A model generated the notes under the pieces. It ran no database searches. It had not been told where the DNA came from and saw nothing but the letters and a program-made list of their open reading frames with translations. 64,000 nt of DNA from Dendrobium chrysotoxum (lineage: Eukaryota > Streptophyta > Magnoliopsida > Asparagales > Orchidaceae): contig CM034305.1 in assembly GCA_019925795.1 (NCBI GenBank), forward strand, positions 90,308,433 through 90,372,432, given 5' to 3'. This document shows positions 59,501 to 64,000 of this stretch, piece by piece. Numbering within the stretch: position 1 is the first letter of the stretch; every line of letters begins with the position of its first letter. Made by a program: the position numbers and the translations under genes.

Positions 59501-59755
59501 ATGAACTTGTTCATTACCACACAGAGATGCTTATCATCCATATTCTCTTATCAAATTATTATTCTACTGGATCTATCTCTTCTTAGTTGTCCTACTGTCT
59601 GCTCTGCATATTCTTTTTTTTAATCTGCTCTGAATACTCTATCAATTAATATTTAAAGAAAATGAAAGTTTCTTTTTCTTTTTGAGAAGCATTGCATGAT
59701 GCTCTGTGTCCCTATATTTATGGGAGATTGTTTCTTCTTTTGTTTTCTGCAACAG
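56561..59755. other. Intron, 3' part up to the acceptor
   Basis: Ordinary intronic sequence. TGAGGAATTAGGATCGA occurs twice (about 56743 and 57315). At 57289-57341 a TGGTTCAATGG / GATCGAACC pair fits tRNA A- and B-box consensus and may mark a SINE remnant. No coding exon with family similarity was found before 59756. Confidence 0.4.
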
Positions 59756-60798
59756 GATCATTATCTTTATCGAAAGATGTAGGAAGGTTTGAGTCTGTCT
59801 TCAAGATCTCAAGGAAGACCTTCAACTATATCTGTTCTTTAGTTAGGGATGACCTAATGGCAAAGACATCAAATGTACTCTTTGCAAATGGTCAGGTTAT
59901 GTCTATTGAAGATCAAGTAGCTATTGCTTTGCGAAGGCTGAGCTCCGGTGATTCCCTTCTGAGCATAGGCCTATCGTTTGGTCTGAACCATTCAACAGTT
60001 GCTCAGGTGACATGGCGATTCATTGAGACCATGGAAGAGAGAGGCATGCATCATCTCCAATGGCCAAACTCTGAACAGGAAATTAAATCAATAAAATGCA
60101 AGTTTGAGAGAGTCCGGGGCCTTCCAAACTGCTGCGGAGCCATCGACACCACCCATATCATGATGTGCCTGCCTTCTGCAGATTCTTCTAACAAGATATG
60201 GCTTGATCCTGAGAAGAACCATAGCATGATACTGCAAGCTATTGTTGACCCTGAAATGAGATTCAGGGACATTGTCACTGGATGGCCTGGAAGCATGAAT
60301 GAATTCGCTATCCTTCATGACTCCGGCTTCTTCAAGCTCTGTGAAAAGGGCTTGAGATTAAATGGAAAGATGGAGCTCAAAGATGGATCAGAAATAAGCG
60401 AATATATAATAGGCGACTCAGCTTTCCCACTCCTTCATTGGCTTCTCACACCTTACCAAGGCAAAGATTTATGTTCTTCAATGATAGAGTTCAACAAGAG
60501 ACATTCTGCAACCAGAATTGTGGCGCAGAGAGCATTGGCGAGGTTCAAAGATATGTGGAGGATAGTTCAAGGTGAGATGTGGAGACCAGATAAGCATAAA
60601 CTGCCAAGGATAATTCTTGTTTGCTGTATTCTACATAACATTGTTATTGACCAGGAAGATGAAGTGAGAGATGAGATGGTACTATCTCACCATCATGATG
60701 TAAATTATAAGCAGCAGCTGTGCAATTTTTCTGAAAAGGATGGAGTCACAACAAGGGATAAGTTGTCTCATTATTTATCTGGAAGACTACCTCCATGA
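59756..60798 (+). CDS. ALP1-like protein (HARBI1/DDE_4 fold), coding exon 2 with stop
   Basis: This exon encodes residues 42-388 of the spliced protein; ALP1 relatives are usually about 390-400 residues. The acceptor is a strong pyrimidine tract ending TGCAACAG at 59755, and the phase matches exon 1, giving ...RRIT-G-SLSLSK.... Visible parts: FESVFKISRKTF near residue 53; an HTH-like segment at about 103-132 (RRLSSGDSLLSIGLSFGLNH); and a DDE_4-type nuclease fold at about 169-336. The fold contains CCGAIDTTHI (Asp172), IIGDSAFPLL (Asp262) and FNKRHSATRIVAQRALARFK. At the place of the third catalytic Glu, active Harbinger transposases have VERAFG; here the residue is Gln299, so the triad looks broken, as expected for a domesticated, non-cutting protein. 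LPRIILVCCILHNIVID and the C-terminal LSGRLPP are intact. There is no internal stop or frameshift, in contrast to every transposon around it. Likely nuclear; PRC2 association is inferred from ALP1. Confidence 0.93.
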
Positions 60799-61560
60799 AC
60801 TGAACCTGAAGGTTGAGTTTGTTTTTTGCTTCTTCTTTTTGTTCTTTTTCCTTTTTTTGTTATTTTTCATGCCAATATACCATTCCAAACTATGGCTCTA
60901 CTGCATTAATCCTTTTTATGCTGAAGAGGTACTTCTTGCTGGCAAACACCAGCCGATCCCTTTTTTAAATATTTCAATTGTATTTGAAGATCTTTTTAAA
61001 AGCATTTCTCTTTGTTTAAATATACCGCTGAGGTTCTCCTTCTCTTCTGGGCAAAATGTTCTTCACATGAGCTTTAAGTACCTTCCATCTTGGTTGTTGT
61101 CTTACATGTGAGGACTTCTATTGTTTATTTTTCATATTATGAAATGGCCAAATATGTTCCACCTGAAAATAGCTGTACCCTTTTGGTCATGCAATTGAAA
61201 AGTATATGTAGAGTTTGGAGTTTTGTGTTGTGGATTAGTTTGCTAAGGTGTCCTAAAAGTTTGCTAAGGAATTAAACGAGCACTATTTGAAGTCCTCCAA
61301 ATATTCCAAAAAGCTATAGCTAAGGTGACTTAAAAGTGCTTTATAATCAACTTTTTTTAAGTTTTTGTTTCATCAATGACAAGAAACTCACTGCATACTT
61401 CCAATCTGAGAATGAACTCCAAATTTTCTGAAAATCCTTTTCCATATATTGCTTTCAGCCCTGCACATAAATAGCAAATGGAAGTCATTTTCTGGAAGTC
61501 TTTACACTTACAGTAAATCTTTGATGAAACAATCCCCTACTTGTAAAGATGCATCTTATC
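60799..61560 (+). other. 3' flank, probably including the 3' UTR of the ALP1-like gene
   Basis: A T-rich stretch with runs of TTCTTTTTGTTCTTTTTCC follows the stop codon (60820-60870). No polyadenylation site can be fixed. The short frames 60740-61111 and 61090-61275 show no family similarity. Confidence 0.35.

Positions 61561-61564
<4 letters not shown>

Positions 61565-61625
<61 letters not shown>
61565..61625. repeat. (AT)n dinucleotide microsatellite
   Basis: About 30 uninterrupted TA units. Length polymorphism and assembly uncertainty are to be expected. Confidence 0.97.
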
Positions 61626-61630
<5 letters not shown>

Positions 61631-62395
61631 GATAAATCAACATAGAATATCAGGTTTGAAAGGAGGTACAGACTTCCAAATCCAATCTGTGGGCTTAATT
61701 ATGATGCCATCATTTATAAGAAAAGAGTTGAGAATATTTGAGAGTAAGTTGTTCATCTGCTGAACTCCAAATAGCTTCATCCTTCATTCAACTGAAAGAA
61801 ACACTATGAGTAAAACTATCAAGTTCTCTCAATCTATTCTAAGCTTTAAAGGAATACTCTATTTGAACATTGAAACCTGCTATTGTATTCTTTATACCAA
61901 ATTAAGTCCACCGATTTACTGAACTTGATTAAATGAGCAATAGTGTTGATACATCTTTGAAAAATTATCTTGATCGGGCATGAATATCGAGGCAAAATCA
62001 AGTGGAAAACTTCCAAAATTAAAATTGGGATCATCTGAACTCCGATTTCAGCAAACTTGCAGTCGAACTGAACGTCTCGGAAATACGAACCCAACGACAC
62101 CAAATTCAACCCAATCCGAGCCCAAATGGGTCCAAATCAAGGGTCTAAAGCGCTGTTGGAAGGTTCAAACCATAATTTGGATTTACCAAATATGACATGC
62201 TTATAGTCGAATCGACCATATCGACGAGACGAATCCAATGAGCCCAAGCTCACAAAAATCCAATATCTCTAAGACCTTCAAATATCCAGCGAACGGTCCA
62301 CGATCAAGGGATTCAACATCTATCGTCCATTCAAACCACTCCCTAACTACCCTTGATCTTCCTCTTATTTACGGGCCATGCCACTCCCACAAATC

Positions 62396-62404
62396 TATAA
62401 ATAG
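62396..62404 (+). promoter_or_regulatory. TATA box of the copia-type LTR
   Basis: TATAAATAG lies in a GC-richer context, about 90 bp before the first 30-bp repeat. It would place the transcription start near 62430 and put the array in transcribed sequence. Confidence 0.65.
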
Positions 62405-62490
62405 AGTCCCCTCTCCTCTTGAAAAAGGACACCTAATCCTAAGAGAGAAAGAGAGAGCTCTTGCCTCCTTGCTCCTCCTCGACCACTGCC

Positions 62491-63545
62491 AGAGTTTCGC
62501 CGGACCATCACCTGAGGCCCTGCACTTCGCCGGACCATCACCTGAGGCTCTGCACTTCGCCAGACCACCACCTGAGGCCCTGCACTTCGCCGGACCATCA
62601 CCTGAGGCTCTGCACTTCGCCAGACCACCACCTGAGGCCCTGCACTTCGCCGGACCACCACCTGAGGCCCTGCACTTCGCCGGACCACCACCTGAGGCCT
62701 TGCACTTCACCGGACCACCACTTGAGGCCCTGCACTTCAGTCGAACCACCACCTGACGTCCTCAACTCCGCCGGACCACCGCTTGACGCCTTGAGCTCCG
62801 CCGGACCACCACATGATGCCATGCACTTCACCGGACCACCGCCTAAGGTCCTGCATTTCGCCGGACCACCACCTGAGGCCATGCACTCCACCAGACCACC
62901 ACCTGAGGCCCTGCACTCCGCAAGACCACCACCTGTAGCCCTGCACTTCGTCGAACCACCACCTGAGGCCCTGCACTTCGCCGAACCACCACCTGAGGCC
63001 CTGCACTTCAGCCGGACCACCACCTGATGCCCTGCACTTTGCCGAACCACCGCCTGAGGCCCTGCATTTCGCCAGACCACCACCTGAGGCCATGCACTCC
63101 ACCAGACCACCACCTGAGGCCCTGCACTCCACCGGACCACCACCTGAGGCCCTGCACTTCGCCGGACCACCACCTGCAGCCCTGCACTTCGCCGAACCAC
63201 CACCTGAGGCCCTGCACTTCAACCGGACCACCACCTGACATCCTCAACTCCACCGGACCACCACCTGAGGCCCTGCACTTCGCCGAACCACCACCTGAGG
63301 CCCTGCACTTCGTTGGACCACCAGCTGAGGCCTTGCACTTCACCGGAACACCACCTGAGGCCCTGCACTTCTGCCGAACCACCACCTGACGTCCTCAACT
63401 CCACCGGACCACCGCTTGACGCCTTGAACTCGGCCGTACCACCATTTGACGTCCTCAACTCCGTCGGACCACCGCCTGACACCCTAAGCTCCGTCGGACC
63501 TCCACCTGATGTCCTTAGCTCCGCCGAACCACCGCTTAAGACTAG
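62491..63545. repeat. 30-bp minisatellite, about 35 units
   Basis: The unit is TGCACTTCGCCGGACCACCACCTGAGGCCC-like, exactly 30 bp in most copies and 31 bp in a few (for example near 62731, 63007 and 63215). Two unit types alternate: a common one ending GAGGCCCTGCACTTC and a rarer one ending GACGTCCTCAACTCC that recurs in blocks at about 62731, 63215 and 63367. Because 30 is a multiple of 3 and the unit has few stops, long frames are open on both strands (for example 62238-62756, 62461-63027, 62598-63203 on the - strand). These are by-products, not genes. Confidence 0.95.
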
Positions 63546-64000
63546 GAGTTCTACCAGACTACCACCTAGGACCCGGAGTTTTGTCAGATCACCGGGAGAC
63601 CCCGGAGTTTCGCTAAGGAGACATCAGACTTTCACATACCCTCGACTTCAACCCTACGGTTGATACTTGTTATATGATCACCCTTAAAGGTGAGTCAGCC
63701 CTCTGTAATCTACTCAAGTTCTAGTTGAATCATTTCAACTGGGCCAGGCCCCGTGGTTTTTCCCCTTTCCAGGGTTTTCCACGTAAAAATATTGTGTTCT
63801 CTGTGTGTGAGCTGGATATCCGTGCAATGCTAAGACGTAGGATTAATACTCTACCGCCGCATATATTCTAGCCCGCAATAAGTGTCAATCAATTTGTCCT
63901 TCCAAAATCTTTAGTAATATTATTTCCAACAAAATTATTGAATTTCTAGTCTTTGTCTCTAATAATATTATCCACTTGCCAAACAAAACAATATTAAAAC

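Larger units (their letters stand above)
19468..59755 (+). other. 40.3-kb intron of the ALP1-like gene
   Basis: The intron is defined by the donor after 19467 (ACAG|GTTTCC), the acceptor before 59756 (TTTTCTGCAACAG|GA), matching phase, and homology of both flanking peptides to a single protein family. Its 40,288 bp hold at least four MITEs and foldbacks outside larger elements, a copia remnant, an Athila element, two members of a long non-coding repeat family, several LTR pieces and a split LINE. Most autonomous insertions (copia, Athila, LINE, the 48-kb LTR) lie antisense to the gene. An alternative is that exons 1 and 2 belong to separate broken gene copies, but each exon lacks what the other supplies. 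Confidence 0.85.
61943..63934 (+). mobile_element. Copia-type LTR containing a large minisatellite
   Basis: The order of parts is that of an LTR: an upstream region with CCGATTTCAGCAAACTTGC-type sequence; a TATA box TATAAATAG at 62396-62404; the minisatellite; then a block CCGTGGTTTTTCCCC...GGGTTTTCCACGTAAAA (63751-63786), typical of plant copia LTRs; and the terminus TTTCCAACA near 63934. The start may be TGTTGATACATC near 61943 or TGTTGGAAGG near 62153. No primer site follows the right end and no target duplication was found, so a solo LTR is likely. Confidence 0.55.

Noticed and set aside
59692..59755. Start of the ALP1-like protein at an ATG at 59692
   Set aside because: The 21 residues before 59756 do not match the family, end exactly at a strong acceptor, and would omit the conserved N-terminus found in exon 1.
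62238..63663. Proline-rich repeat protein (extensin-like) encoded by the 30-bp array
   Set aside because: Frames are open on both strands and shift at 31-bp units. The array lies inside an LTR with its own TATA box and has no signal peptide or supporting context.

Overview
The window is nuclear DNA of a flowering plant. It is AT-rich and dense in nested LTR retrotransposons, MITEs and LINE remnants, and it holds one clearly conserved cellular gene with plant-type splice sites. The species cannot be fixed from sequence alone; a non-grass monocot with large introns is a guess, not a result.

The gene is an ALP1-like, PIF/Harbinger-derived domesticated transposase on the + strand. Its short first coding exon lies at 19344-19467 and its second at 59756-60798. 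A GT donor and a pyrimidine-rich AG acceptor join them in the same phase into one open frame of 388 codons that matches the ALP1 family from end to end. The single intron is 40,288 bp, so most of the window is the inside of this intron.

Left of the gene (1-17324) are nested retroelements. First comes an AT-repeat and GC-rich non-coding block (copy A of a repeat family), with a dense cluster of TTGAC cores. A decayed + strand Ty3/gypsy element follows (gag 4.2 kb, protease 7.3-7.7 kb, RT 8.1-8.9 kb, RNase H about 9.0-9.4 kb, integrase 9.8-10.5 kb, C-terminus 10.9 kb, PPT 11.06 kb, then its 3' LTR). It is interrupted by a solo LTR (about 5100-7275) and a 224-bp hAT-type MITE. Its 3' LTR is split by another 3.4-kb non-coding insertion. 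An LTR tail further right carries a complete Cassandra TRIM at 16333-16996, with 5S-rRNA-like sequence in both LTRs and a perfect 5-bp target duplication.

Inside the intron, left to right: a Tourist-like MITE (22467-22974); two copies of one hAT-type MITE in opposite orientation (23417-24014 and 24899-25517); a Ty1/copia RT/RNase H remnant on the - strand (26.0-26.7 kb); repeat copy B (about 27.6-32.44 kb) with a 44-bp minisatellite; an Athila-clade gypsy element on the - strand (32.44-38.77 kb) with tRNA-Asp-type PBS and 5' LTR; a LINE 3' end (39.9 kb); repeat copy C (about 40.4-46.5 kb), sister to B; a - strand LTR with PBS (48221-49308); a 120-bp near-perfect foldback (49520-49639); and an RTE-like LINE (52.74-56.5 kb) split by a hAT-like element that itself contains a gag-protease gypsy fragment.

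Right of the gene (from 60799) are an (AT)n tract and a copia-type LTR, whose TATA box is followed by about 35 units of a 30-bp minisatellite.

All transposon reading frames carry stops and frameshifts. I see no CRISPR array and no second cellular gene.
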